Below, piece by piece: positions 34,686 through 46,220 of a DNA stretch of 64,000 nucleotides (position 1 is its first letter; each line of letters starts with the position of its first letter). This stretch comes from Mortierella alpina (taxonomy: Eukaryota > Mortierellomycota > Mortierellomycetes > Mortierellales > Mortierellaceae), in the NCBI GenBank assembly GCA_029449245.1, contig JANATF010000003.1:2790001-2854000 (forward strand), written 5' to 3'. The position numbers and the translations under genes are program-made. The notes beneath the pieces were generated by a model. The model was not told the DNA's origin and did not search any database. It saw only the letters and a program-made list of their open reading frames with translations.

Positions 34686-37100
34686 CTACTGGCGGCGCTT
34701 CTTGCCCTGGTCACGAAGTCTTGTTGCGAGCTTGTGGGGATCCTCGGGCTTGACCTTGTTGCGGTTCTTGTTCTTGACATTGGCCGTCTCATAGTAATGA
34801 GTACCGACCTTGCCCTTGTTAGTCGTCATACGAGCCTCCTTAACAACCTTGGTGGACTCTTCCTTCTCCTCTTGGTCCTCCTCTTCGACGTGCTTCCTCT
34901 TCGAGGTCCGCTTCTCGACCTTGGCTTCCTTGACAACGAATCCAGACGAAACATCGGCAGCGGCGGCGCGCTTCACAGCGGCCTTCTTCTTGATCCTCTG
35001 CTTGCGCTCTGCGCCATCATCTGACAGCTCCAACTCACTGTCGACATCATCCTCACTCTCCTTCTCCTGTCCAGGGATTGAGTCCACAGTCTCACCAACA
35101 ACGTTGGCAAAAACATCATCCCAGTCCAGCTTCTCGCCAGAGACGGCGCTAGACTTGCCTTCCTTCTTAGCCTTCTTCTCCTGGCGAAGCTGAGCTTTGC
35201 TCTTGCGGGGCTTGACGGCCGATTTAGAGCCCTTGTCTCCCTCGTCCTCATCGTCAGTCTTGTTGATGTCGTCCTCGTCGATCTCGTCAGGCAAAACACC
35301 CTCAGGAGCATTGCTCTCCTGCTTGCTCCTCTCCTCCTCAACAAGAGATGCGTTGTTAGCCAAATCTTCGGCCAAGAACTTTTGGACAACGGGGATCTTG
35401 GAGAAGATCTGCTCGACATGAGGCAATGAAGGATCGATTCTTGCGACCTCCTCCTCCTCCTCGAAAACGGTCTCGCCGTTGCTGGGCTTGTCACCCTCTG
35501 GAGGTGCGGTGTAGTAAGGAATCTTGCCACGAAGCCAGTCGTTCAAAACCATCTTGGCCACACTTCCTAGATCAGCCTCTCCTCCCTTGATCAGCTTTCC
35601 AGTACGCTTGGCCAACTGGGTCAAAAAGTCGACAGAATCCTCCCAGTGATCCAACTCATAGGTGCGCTGGATGTACTCGGGGCGGACACGCTTCAAAAGC
35701 TCAGGGATGTAGTCATCGGGCTGCTTGATGTTCTCAACACGAACGACACCCTTGAGAACAATATCGGTCTCCGTATCTGTAGTCGAGGGGTGAACAACAC
35801 CGGGGCAGTCGATCAAGTAGATGCGCTTCATCAGCGTGATGTACTGCCAGACCTTAGTCTCACCAGGAATGGGGGCGACATTGCAGACCTTCTTGCCGCG
35901 AAGGGTGTTGATGATGCTGGACTTTCCAGTGTTGGGGTAACCGATAAATCCGACAGAGATCTGCTTCTTATCAGAGTGAAGGGTCGAGAACTGACGGAGG
36001 AGCTGAATCAAAGATCCTTTACCGAACGAGTTGTTGATCGAGGCATGGAAAGCGAGAGTGGGGTATTCCTTTGACAAAGTCTTGACCCATTTGGCCTGGA
36101 AGCATAGGGAGAGAGGAGAGAGAGGAGCGTAACATAATTAGAACCTAAAGTTGTGTAACAAAACAACCATGGTGGCAAGAAGCACTTAATACGATTGAAC
36201 TTACAGTGACCCAGGTGGGGACGAGATCGCACTTGTTGAGAACAAAGATCAACTGCTTGTGGCGAGCCTCTTTCTTGATGTGGTACTCGACGTTAGAGCA
36301 GCGAGTTCCCATGGGGTCACGAGCATCCAGAACGTGGATGACAACATCCGAAGAGTCGATAACCTTGTACAGCTCTCCCCAAATACGCTTCGACTGTCCC
36401 TTCTGGAAGACGCTGTCTCTAGCCTCCTCGATCCAGTCCGTAATAACATTTGATGTCAGGTTCTTATCGGCCTTCTCGTCGTATGTCTCCAGCGTCGACT
36501 CGACCTTGGCAGCCAAATCTTCCATGCTCATCGTTGACAGCTTTGGGCGCTTACGCTGTGCCTTGTTTCCAAAGGTGTTGCCAAAGGGCTCGGTCTCCAA
36601 CACGTGCATCTTTCCAACCTGTTGTCAGTCAATTAACAAAAAAGCGATTAGCAATCGAGTAGCCTGAGAAGAGCTACTTGGATCGGACCGAGCTCGGAGA
36701 ATTATGAATGAAAGAGTGAGTGACTTACGTGGACAGGATCCTGAAGAAGAGACATTGGCAACTTGTGCTGCTTCAAGAGAACTTGGAAAGGGTCGTTAAC
36801 CTTGGCAGCGAGGTTCTCCCTGAAGCTCTCGAGAGCCTTCTGGCCAATAACTCGGGTGTTTCCGAACCACTTGCGGTTGGGGGCCACACGACCGGGCTCA
36901 ACAACTTTGCTCTGGAAGGAGGCAGCCTTGATGACCTTGCCCTGGGCGTTGCGGATAGCACGGCCACCCTTCAGGAGCTGGACCTGCTTTGCGGCCTTGG
37001 CATCTCTGTAGAAGTTCTCTCCCTTGACCTTGACGTTTCCGAGGCCATTGGAGCCACCGGCAGCAGCGACTCTGTTGTGTTCCTTCTTAAGTTGTCCCAT
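34686..37100 (-). CDS. NOG2: Nucleolar GTP-binding protein 2 (60S export/assembly GTPase)
   Basis: Circularly permuted GTPase that binds pre-60S ribosomal particles and acts before nuclear export. Three exons on the minus strand, 37100-36729, 36618-36205, 36095-34686 (introns 110 and 109 bases), 731 residues. The N-terminal NGP1NT domain shows [15 protein letters not shown] and [20 protein letters not shown]. The G motifs are in permuted order: G4 [10 protein letters not shown], then G1 [12 protein letters not shown], then G3 [27 protein letters not shown] and [11 protein letters not shown] are diagnostic. The C-terminal 250 residues are acidic then Lys-rich, as in relatives, with a basic nucleolar-type end. 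The start ATG is preceded by a divergent promoter shared with the COX6A gene. All introns follow GTAAGT...CAG. Confidence 0.97.
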
Positions 37101-37374
37101 TGCAAAAAGACGAGTTGGGTGGATGGAGGGATGGAGAGGTGGTGAGAGGAGAAGGGGATGATGGGTGCAGGTGGATGTTATGTTGTTGGTTTTTTTTCTT
37201 TTTTTTTTCAGCCGTGACTGCTGCAGCGTTTGTTTGCAAATAGGAGGCAGCAAAATGGCTCAGCAGATGCAACCTACGGCCGTTCCCCTACGTTGCACAA
37301 TTGGCCAACCGCCTGTGCCTACACCAAACACGGAACGGCATCTTCCTCTCCTTGTAACTCTCATCACTATCGAA
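37101..37374. promoter_or_regulatory. Short bidirectional promoter, NOG2 / COX6A
   Basis: Only 274 bases separate the divergent start codons of NOG2 and the cytochrome oxidase subunit VIa gene. It includes A/T runs and a CT-rich leader on each side. Shared regulation is plausible from spacing but not shown. Confidence 0.5.
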
Positions 37375-38320
37375 ATGGCCTCCAGAATCGCTCAAGCTGC
37401 CAAGGGCATCCGCTTCTCCTCCACCGCCTCCGCCACCTCCAACGCTTGGTTGGCCGAGCGCGCTGCCGTCAAGGAGCACGCTGGTCGTACGTAGACTCTC
37501 TCTCCTCCCCTTTTTTCTCTCTTTCTCGGTGTCCTGATTGGATGGCGCCTCGCCTCGCCCGGGATTACACTCTGGACCTTCATACGACCTGGCATTTCTC
37601 AGATCTATGGACACTGCCTTTTGGAATCAATGGAATGTGTTCATGTCGTCGGGACAGTCTTCAGAGGCATCAGGATCAGACGAGGCTCGGATCCGATCGT
37701 GGGGCATGGACGAACATGTGCACAACCATCTCGGAGGTCTATTTTCGACCTTTCCGAGTTTCAGTGGCGGAGGGGCGTAGAGCTTAGCACAAACGCGTCT
37801 CTCTTTTCGCTGCACGTGCATTCTTTCCACCTCCTGCTCCCCTTTTTACCGTTAGAACGGATCGTCCTTTTCGCCCACCAGCCTGCAGCCTCCACCACGC
37901 GAAGAGAAGACTTCTAAGGGCGTTGGCTAGCAATTGTATCCGAAGCGAACCGCACACTCACTCTGCTATCCTTTGTCAAACACTTGAACATTAGCTGCTG
38001 CTGAGACCTGGCGCAAGATCTCTATCTACGTTTGCATCCCCGCTGTCATCGCCGCCTCTGCCAACGCTTACAACCTTTGGGCCAAGCACCAGGCTCACTT
38101 GGAGCACGAGCGCCACGAGGGCCATGAGGCCGTCAAGTACCCTTACATGCGTCTTCGCATGAGGGTACGTTCATCATCGCTGGAATGGCTTAATACTGTT
38201 GGTTACTATGTTGGTTATTTTGTACTAACCGCTGCTGTGTTACACTCCATAACTTCTCCTTTATAGGCTTTCCCCTGGGGTGATGACTCTTTGTTCTTCA
38301 ACCCCGCCGTTAACATGTAA
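37375..38320 (+). CDS. COX13: Cytochrome c oxidase subunit VIa
   Basis: Small inner-membrane subunit of respiratory complex IV. Three exons: 37375-37486, 37995-38164, 38267-38320, giving 111 residues. The first intron is unusually long for this window (508 bases). The N-terminus MASRIAQAAKGIRFSSTAS looks like a mitochondrial presequence. A single membrane helix follows (WRKISIYVCIPAVIAASANA), then the matrix/intermembrane motif HERHEGHEAVKYPYMRLRMR and the C-terminal AFPWGDDSLFFNPAVN, which is the hallmark of subunit VIa. Two splice choices were fixed by phase (HAG|PAAETW). AATAAA lies at 38459. The gene is named COX13 in yeast and COX6A in animals. Confidence 0.95.
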
Positions 38321-38643
38321 AGAGTTCTATACCGCAATGGAATGGAAGACTTGAGCATGGTATCTACATCATATAGACGAGTCGAGGGTTTTTATAGAAC
38401 ATACTGCTCCCCGATCCGAATAATGACAGCAAACGAAATGGACATATAGACCATTGTGAATAAAATATATACTGAATTCTGATGAAACGCACTACTGAAT
38501 GCCAAGCTGCAGAAAAGGTCGTATTCTTTACAGGGAGTGAAGATCGAACGCAGCGAACTGGTTGCTTAAAAGCTTGCACTGAACATGGTATGTCTTGAAG
38601 GGGTGGTGGGCAAGCGTCAAGGCAATGAAGACTTGGTTCAGGT
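38321..38643. other. Convergent 3' ends
   Basis: Spacer between the COX6A gene (plus) and the cysteine-rich peptide gene (minus). It contains AATAAA at 38459; no gene is seen. Confidence 0.6.
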
Positions 38644-38966
38644 TCAGCAATTGAACTTCATGCAGCAGCCAGAGTAACCGCACTGAGCAGGGCCGCCGTA
38701 CTGGGTGCACTCTCTCCAGAGGCAGCAGCCTTGAGGTCCACACCACTGGCCGGTGGAATACTTGCAGCACTCAGCGCGCGCGGTCAAGGCTAACACAGCA
38801 AGATTATAAAATATAACGATTAGCAGGCATGAGTCAACTCTCAGTGAAATGAAGGCCCTGTGTGCGACTTACATCCGGCAACGGGGTTCACTGGATCAGC
38901 GGGCATGGCTGAAGTTGAGAGAATGGCAGAAAGGGCAGCAAAGGCAATGGCAGCGTTGAACTTCAT
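38644..38966 (-). CDS. Small secreted cysteine-rich peptide with duplicated motif
   Basis: Unknown function. Two exons on the minus strand, 38966-38873 and 38789-38644 (82-base intron, GTAAGT...TAG), giving 79 residues. The first ~20 residues are a convincing signal peptide (MKFNAAIAFAALSAILSTSA, cleavage near SAMPAD). A short propeptide-like stretch ends at LTARAE, and the mature part would be about 42-48 residues with ten cysteines. The cysteine pattern repeats: CGPQGCCLWREC, then CGYSGCCMKFNC, that is C-G-x2-G-C-C-x4-C twice. This suggests an internal duplication and a compact disulfide-bonded fold. Size, secretion signal and cysteine density resemble small secreted effectors, antimicrobial peptides or surface-active peptides of fungi, but I recognise no named family. 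Intron placement restores a continuous frame and is well supported. Confidence 0.85.
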
Positions 38967-39796
38967 TTCTTTTTTAAACGGGGTTGAACGGGGTTTTTTT
39001 TCGATGAGGTGAGATGAGTTGATGACTTGCTCACTTTTATATCAGCTTTCTCGTTTGAAGACGCGAGCGAGGAATCGATGCTTGCTAGATACACTGCTCG
39101 AAAATATTCCGCTGCTTTGACACCCTTCTTGATCACAGATCTGCCAATGCTCTTCATCAAAGAGCTGATCTGTTTGTTTTCGAAACTGAACACGGCGCGC
39201 TCTTTCTTTCTGCATGGAACCGGCTATCTCCTCCAGGTGAACTACCAGTGGTAGTGCGAGAGAGCCGTTAATCATGGCCAGCACGCCGTGTTCTTTAACG
39301 CAAAGGCGATGTGATACAATCAAGCGTCCATGTCAATAGAATCGGCTTCATCTCATTGGCGGACACTCGCTATCGAACATCAACTCCCCCACGGCATCTG
39401 CGCAAGGTGCACGATAGGAAAGGAAAGCTACAATCGACCTTCTCTGCCACGATCTTGCCACCGCTTCACGCTACACCACGACAGGCGTAGACAACGCGTT
39501 CAGCGAGGGAACGGGCGCTTGAGATGTCCTGATATTAAGATCCTTGGATCGCTCTGCACATTGGCTGACCTCATTCCTTCAATCTCGCGATTACGTGAAA
39601 AGGATCGTATTCTACGCCTGTCCTTCTCTGCTCCCACTCCTACCATTTCAAGTCCACATTCAGCGATGGTGCAGCATCACGATTTTCTTTCTTAGTGGAC
39701 TATATACAGAGGGGGGTAACCTACGATTCTATTCGTACAATTTGTGTACAACTTCCCTTTCGCTTGCGATCTTTTGTTAAAGATTCACTCCCTTTT
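38967..39796. other. Intergenic 0.8 kb
   Basis: Upstream region of the cysteine-rich peptide gene and 3' flank of YPD1. Open frames are short and show no protein-family features. Confidence 0.55.
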
Positions 39797-40805
39797 TCAT
39801 ATCTCTCGTTCATCCAAGAACCGCGTCAGATTGTTCCTGGCCTCTTCGTTCTCTGTCTGCATTTGTATCAGCAACTTCTCGATTAGTTTTAAGGCTTCCT
39901 CGTCCGTGATCGAGTCGATGCCCTCAGCATGCCGTCGGTCACCATAATGCTGTAGCTCGCCACACGACGTCTTCATCTTGATGATGCCTACAGCGGCCGA
40001 TGATCCTTTAAGAAAGTGACCTAGGACTGACAGCCTTGCAAAATCCTTCTCTTTTCTGATGGGGTGTGCGAAATGAACGTTGGAATGTCATACGACAGAG
40101 TGGGAGAGAGGGCGAGAAATAAGATAAAGGGGGAGAGTGAATACAAGCGACAGTTAGATTCCGCCCTTGGTCAAAAAGGGCGCTAAACTACGATCGTCCT
40201 GCACTCCCTCGCGCAGACAGCCACGTTGAAGAAGAAAGGGACTTTAGCCGGAGAGAGAGAGAGAATGGGAGAAGGAGAAGGGGAGATGAAAGAAAAGAAA
40301 AGAAAAAAAAAGAACGAGCATTCATATATACACACTCCACACACTTACACAGCCTCCTGCATCGTCTCGATTGTCCGTTCTGCCTGTTTAAAGTAATCAT
40401 CGACCACAGTCCTCACGAACTCGGTGCCTTCGTCCAGCTGAAGCAGCTGTCCGAACACCCTACTATCGATGACATCCTCGGGGAACTCTACTGCCCCAAA
40501 AGTGTCGGCTTTCAGTATAATGACCTATATGAAAAAATACAGGGACAGTGTGAGATCGGGGTTTACTCAGTCGCGCACTGTGATCGTAAGCCTCATCAAT
40601 CATATTGCAGGACTAAACGCTCAACCCCACGCGTTTATTTGGTAGTTCGGTGCGTGTTTCTTGGTGAATATGGTGTCGTCGATGGGAATCCGTGCCAATG
40701 CTCTTTTTTTTCTGTGGGTGTTGGTCTTTCTCTCTTCCTCACACTATTACTCTCCTATCCGCCACGGAGACTTACAGGTATTGCTTTGGATTGGACTTCT
40801 GTCAT
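39797..40805 (-). CDS. YPD1: Histidine-containing phosphotransfer protein (Ypd1/Mpr1)
   Basis: Phosphorelay intermediate that carries phosphate from hybrid histidine kinases to response regulators Ssk1 and Skn7, controlling the Hog1 stress pathway. I rebuilt three exons on the minus strand: 40805-40776, 40524-40349, 40055-39797 (introns of 251 and 293 bases), 154 residues. The first exon encodes only ten residues (MTEVQSKAIP). The HPt four-helix core follows: VIDSRVFGQLLQLDEGTEFV, VDDYFKQAERTIETMQEA, KDFARLSVLGHFLKGSSAAV with the phosphorylated His at about residue 82, then ALKLIEKLLIQMQTENEEA. Every junction is in phase and the HFLKGSSAA signature is diagnostic. The upstream neighbour on the same strand is an ATF-type bZIP factor; atf1 lies 15 kb away. 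The leader of the gene is not resolved. Confidence 0.93.
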
Positions 40806-41753
40806 GACGAGTGACAATTGTTGTTTTTGTAATGGAATGGGAGATGTCAATCACAATGGGAAGGATGTCTTTTAAAGTTGTAGCCGGAAAGCAAACGAGA
40901 ACGCGAGGTGAAGTGGCAGGGTTAATTGATAATAGTTGAGAAGAAAGAACAAAAGGTGCGAGAACGAGTTTTATGTCTTTTTTCTTTGTTTTTTTGGCGA
41001 CGACGGGGTGTTATGTGGGTTTTGAATGTTTGAATGAACAACGGATGCACAGGCCCGGTCTTGTGTCTTTGTTCATGCAACACACATATTCATCAACGGT
41101 ACTACGGTGCATGCATGAAAGATAAAAACGATTCCAACGTATTCCGTGCCGTTTCTTGGTGTCTTTTTTTTTTTTTTTTCCTCAACCACTCCTATATTTC
41201 TTTTTCATTTACCCGCGGGAGAGGGTTTAACAAAGGCAAAAAATGTAGGGTCAGCAAATGTGTGATTCAACGCCGAAAAATTGGCCTTAGCGCCCACCCT
41301 CGAGAACCTAATGTGTAGGGCGGGACAACGGGAACATCACTGAGAAAAAAGAAAAAGGGACGGGACCCCGGGCTGTCCTGTGCAACAGACCTTGCCGCGC
41401 CAACGAACATTGTTGGAAAGATCTGGCGACTTGCAACCAAATTTCCTGCACACTTCGGCATTTTTTCTTTCATAAAGCACAATGCAAGATGATTCAGTTG
41501 TAGCAATAGGTTCTTCGTTTTATGTACAAGACAAGGAGCATGAAGAGAAGATTCTATAAATGACAAAGCAACCAATGAAGAAATATGGTACAATGAGGCG
41601 TAGAGAATTCAGTTGCTAAGGGGGGTGGAGAAAGTCTCGACTAAAAGACATTGGACCATGCAAGAAGAGAAAGCGAATTACATAGGGTGCATGAAAGGAA
41701 GGATAAGGAAGGCAAAAGGCAATGAAGGAGCAACGGATCCAAGGCGCATCGCT
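40806..41753. other. Intergenic 0.95 kb upstream of YPD1
   Basis: Expected YPD1 promoter and 3' flank of the second bZIP gene. T-runs near 41165-41180; no gene recognised. Confidence 0.55.
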
Positions 41754-43481
41754 TTAAAAATGGTGTCCGAGAGAATCCGATGAAATCGACATTGAGCGCG
41801 GTGCTTGGGTCGCAGGCATGAATGAACCAGTGCCAAAGCTGCTCTGCACAAACTTTTGAATGACATCGCAAGAGCAGCTTCGGTGACAGAGGATCTGGTT
41901 CTTAAGTGTCCTCACCTCCTCCTGCAGCTCGTCCAGGGTCTCATGAAGGGCTTGATTACGCGTTGTGATCGCGTCAGCGTCTGCAATGGTCTTTAAGGTT
42001 TGTTGGCGCTTCTTTTCGCGACACTTGGAAGCTGCCACACGGTTTCGCTCGAGAAATTTCCGTCGCTTGGTCTCGTTCGACTCATCTTCCTCGTCATTAG
42101 CAGGTGAGCTGTGCTTACGCGAGCTCGAAGAGCTCTTGGATGTGGCGGAGTAGGGGCTAGATGGCGACTTTGCAGTACCCTTAGGCTTGCGAGGAGCTGG
42201 AATGGTCATACCGGTATTCTTATTCTTTCTTGACCTCGACGTCTTTGAGGACGTTGATTTCGTAGTCGTGGTGGACTTGGATGCAGCTCGGGCAGATGCT
42301 CGGGTTCGAAGAGTGCGCGCAGTACCGACGGCTTCGCTTGTAATGGACGGTTCACGAGAGGAGTATGAAGATTCGAGAGTGTCATCTTCGTTGTTCGATT
42401 CGCCCGAGTCCACGTCCATACCAGAGTCGTGGTGGTCGCTCATGTTGTGGTCTTGAGGCTGAGTTAGTCCATTCTTGAGTCCGTAGGAGTAGAGGTCATC
42501 TTGGCTAATGGTAGTCATGACGCTGTCTCGACGGATGGCGTCGCTGGGAACAATGGAGCCTGGCGTTGGGGAATCAGGTGCGAGAGAAGGTGGTTCCAGA
42601 TCACTGTGATACGGCTTTGGGGCAGAAGATTTATGAAAGACAGGTGTGAATTCATGAGTAAAGGCGAGAGTGCTCTCAAGGCTCGGGTGGGGTGGGGGCG
42701 ATGAAAGCGAGGACGTCGAGGAATTGGAGGGAGGAGAGATTCCGGGCGGGATCTGACGCAAGGACATGTATGCATCATCAAACACCATATCCGACCATGG
42801 ATGCGTCGTGGAGGTGTTGCTAGGAGATGTCTTGAACGCAGTATCAAACAGACTGGAGTCTACTTTTGAGGTGTCGTTGCTGAGAAATTTGTAGCTGGTA
42901 TCATAGGCGTTGTAGGGAGTATCTAGGCCAAGACCGAACCCGGGTGTGAACTCTCCGCATTCCAGCAAGAACCTGGTGGGAGTGGGGTTCGTGTCTTTAT
43001 TTTTCACAAGGGAGGATCAGTGTTGGTGCACGAATCCATCAAGTAGTTTCGACGAGCGATGAGGTTTATGATGAGGAGAGAAAGAGAGAAAAGCGAAGCA
43101 CACAGGGGGGCAATGCAGAATACAAGGGATGTTGGTTTGATGTGAGTATATACCATCGTGTAGACATACACACTGTACTGCGCCGAAAAAGCTCGACGCC
43201 ATGCGAGATGAGCAACGAAAATAAGGTTTTTTTGGGCGCTGGGGCACTCTCTCCAAGGCAGAGTGCAAGATAGAGGGGGAGAGTGGAGTACGCGCGCGAA
43301 AAGTGCGTGAGTAGGAGTGCAAGGCAGGAGTGCGAGGAGGAAGGAGTGCAGGAGATTGCGGTGCTGCAGAGTCAATAGGAATACACAAGCACAAAGGATG
43401 CGTCTGTGTGTGGAGTGTCCGCTTCAATAGAATGGACAGAATATGCTTACCTCGACGAATCTCGCTGGCTTCCAAGGACAT
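41754..43481 (-). CDS. ATF-type bZIP transcription factor (second copy in window)
   Basis: Nuclear bZIP factor. The main exon is certain: 42994 down to the TAA at 41754. It ends with the basic region KRRKFLERNRVAASKCREKK, then a leucine-zipper heptad stretch (TRNQALHETLDELQEEV, TLKNQILCHRSC), and a short tail. The basic region core N-x7-R is NRVAASKCR, as in ATF/CREB proteins, but the sequence before it is long, Ser/Thr/Pro-rich and unlike atf1 at 22.6 kb. The open frame has no ATG at its 5' end, so a first exon is needed. I propose 43481-43451 (MSLEASEIRR, perfect GTAAGC donor) spliced to an AAAG acceptor at 42994, which is phase-correct and gives 423 residues. That acceptor is weak, so the first exon is tentative. 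A CT-rich leader lies upstream. Confidence 0.82.
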
Positions 43482-46220
43482 GGCTTTGTGTACAAGCTCT
43501 TCTGTATGAAAAAGGCCGTGAACGAGCAGATGGTGAAGATAGAAGGGCGTCTGGAAAAGGCGTAGCAGGAAAAAGAGTGAACAGGGTGACGACGGAGATT
43601 GTGTTTGTAGTCAAGAGCACCCAAGGGTATCCAGAGAAGCTTGGCGGTGTGTATAGCTGAGGCAAGCCTGCGAGAGTAGAGTCGAGTTGAGGAGTAGAGT
43701 GAAAAGTGGGTGCAGAGAGAGAACAAGGCCGAAGTCTGAGGGTTGAGTGTGGCAGAGGAGACAAACAAAAAAAAAAAAAAAAAAAAAAGAGACGGCGCAA
43801 GAGGTGGATGCGGAGGTCGAGATGAGAAGCAAGGAAACAAGAAGAAAAAGGGCAGCATGCGCAAGAAGCGCGGGCTTTATACGACCAGGGTCTGGTACCC
43901 CCGTTCACTCGAGAACAGTAGGGAAAAAAAATTGCAACACAAATCATGCACGGATTGAATTAGATAAGTAAATGAAAAGATCGGGGGAAGCAAGACTAGC
44001 TTGCCTTGCCTGGGTCTGTTCTCTTGTTCGTGCTCCATTGAGCACCCTCTCGCCCTTTTGAAGCAGCCTGCTCATTCCCTCCCTTGCTCGCTCTCGTTCC
44101 CTTAATCCTTTTTTCTTTTTTTTCTTTAGTGCTTTCTAGACGACTGACTCGAGGACTGTTGAGCGCCGAGTATAAAAAACAACTTTGCCGGAAAACACGC
44201 GGACCAGCAGGTATGGCCTTGCATGTGTCATATGCTAGCCTGATCAGCACGTCTGTGTTCAATAAGGGAAATTGTGGACTGTGTGCTCGCTTCTCATTCG
44301 TCCCCATGACGGGTGCCGGCCTCCAGACGTATCACAGCCAGGTATCATAGCCGAGGCTCCGACCCCGAGTGCGATCAGAAGCCCTGCCTGCCGCCCGCGA
44401 CGGTCGTCTACTTGCTTGGCACAAGAGAACATCATCGGAGTCAACAAAGCAAGATGAATGGTTCTCCCTTCATATCTGCATGGAGGTGTCGTCACTTCCG
44501 AGCTCAATCTCTCCCCCGTGAATGAAGAGCGGCCACATTGTCGGTCATTTATGGAAATTCATGAGTGCTCTATTCAATTGCCTTTCACCACAGACATGCA
44601 ATACAGTCAGCAGCCAATGGGGGAGGTTTTGAAGAAGGCCAGGTGCAAGGTTCATGTACGTCTCGAGACAGGCTGCATTACCGTTGAGTGTTGAAGAGCA
44701 AACAAGTCCAGCAACAACACGCTATCCACTATGCGCCATGCGGTAGCGTATTGCGTGAATTGTGTGCCTGCTGGCACACACACACACCAGGCTAGACGCT
44801 CGCTCGCAAGGTTATGTCACGGACCCCATCCAAAAGAGGGATATGGAGCCTGACCAATTATGCAAACTCTGCATTGGAGCAGGTGAGACATAACCCATAG
44901 CCTTGTCCAGGGAAAAACGGGCACCGCGACAATGATGCTTTCGGGTATGATAACTCGAAGCGCTGATATGACCACGATACAGGTTTGGCCAACTTTCCCC
45001 TCCAAAAAAAATACAAAGCTGGGCCTTGGCTCTTAAACGGTAATGAGCTTGTTGAGGTCTAGAGTGCTGTTGTGGGTTGTTCAGATGCCATTTCTTTCCT
45101 CAAAAAAAAAAAAAAAAAAGGCATCTGTGAAATACCCCTAACCACTGCGTCGTCTTGTGGGGACTAATTTCATCATGCCGATCTCTGTGATGAATGTTCT
45201 TTATCGATAAGAATAGCACAAGAGAGAGGCGGCCATCGGTGAATTACAAGGGCCCGCTCCGGTGATGCCTTTTAGTTCCTCTTGCAGAGTAAGCATTACG
45301 CCAGTAAGGCAGGAAACAGCAACTCCCTAAAAACCCAGTGCACTAGTCTATTTAGCGCCAGAAGAAGAGGGATTCTATCTTTTTGTTCTTTCGTTGCCAA
45401 GAACCTAGTCATCGTGCATGATCACCGAGAGCAGACCATCGGGACGCATCATATTTTAAAATAGTATTGTACTTTCCAGCTCGCACTACCCGTTCAATGT
45501 GGGGTCACTTTCGTTGTCAGCTTTGCCGTGTTATGCCACCCATGCTCCTATGAGACATTTCTCGTCCCTGCATGTTGCAGTTGCAACCGACGCAACAACA
45601 ACTAGCAATGCGCTCAGTCTTTCATCACCTTCGAACGTACCGCTGGCATATCCTCATTCTCTACATGCTTTGTTTGCTTACTTACTTGTATCCTGGATAC
45701 AGGAGAAAACGTTGTTGTGGAGCCGCGAAACCACGTCTTAAGTTATGCAGTATGCGTTGCAAGGACGCAGATACTTTTTTATGGGCTGGTCAAGGGCCTC
45801 GTGTCAGGAACAACGTGAGATAGGCATGGCCTACGATCACCTTCTAGCCTTTGAATCGTTAATAATGTTCCAATGGCACATTTTCACACGCTCTCTTGCA
45901 ATCTGGGGCATCTTCGTATCCCTGAGCCTTTCCACGATGCTTCTATAGATTACAAAAGGAAGATAGGGCTGCGCCTCCATCCAAAACCATTGAAGACTTA
46001 TACACCTGATTCCGTTCTGAAGGAAAAAGATACATGGGTGCCTGTCCCCCCTGGCTCCGACTCGAGGACAGTGTCCTCAATTCCATTGTTAATGGGAAGA
46101 TCGCAGTTCATACTTAGGAAAATATCACCGGTGACGTATTTTCGGCCCAGCTTTGTGAGGAAGTTCGCTGTCCGGAGATCACGAAGCGCACTCATCACAC
46201 ATCCCTCCACTCAGTACACC
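43482..46220. other. Gene-poor 2.7 kb between bZIP and NDUFA1 genes
   Basis: Promoter of the bZIP gene at the left end, then sequence without any supportable gene on either strand. Short open frames (for example 45998-46210 minus, 70 residues) are not recognisable. A TATA-like TATAAAAAA lies at about 44170, but no coding start follows convincingly. No tRNA was seen. Confidence 0.5.

Noticed and set aside
43004-43050. MDSCTNTDPPL as the N-terminus of the second bZIP
   Set aside because: Joining it to the main frame would need a 35-base intron, shorter than any other intron in the window.
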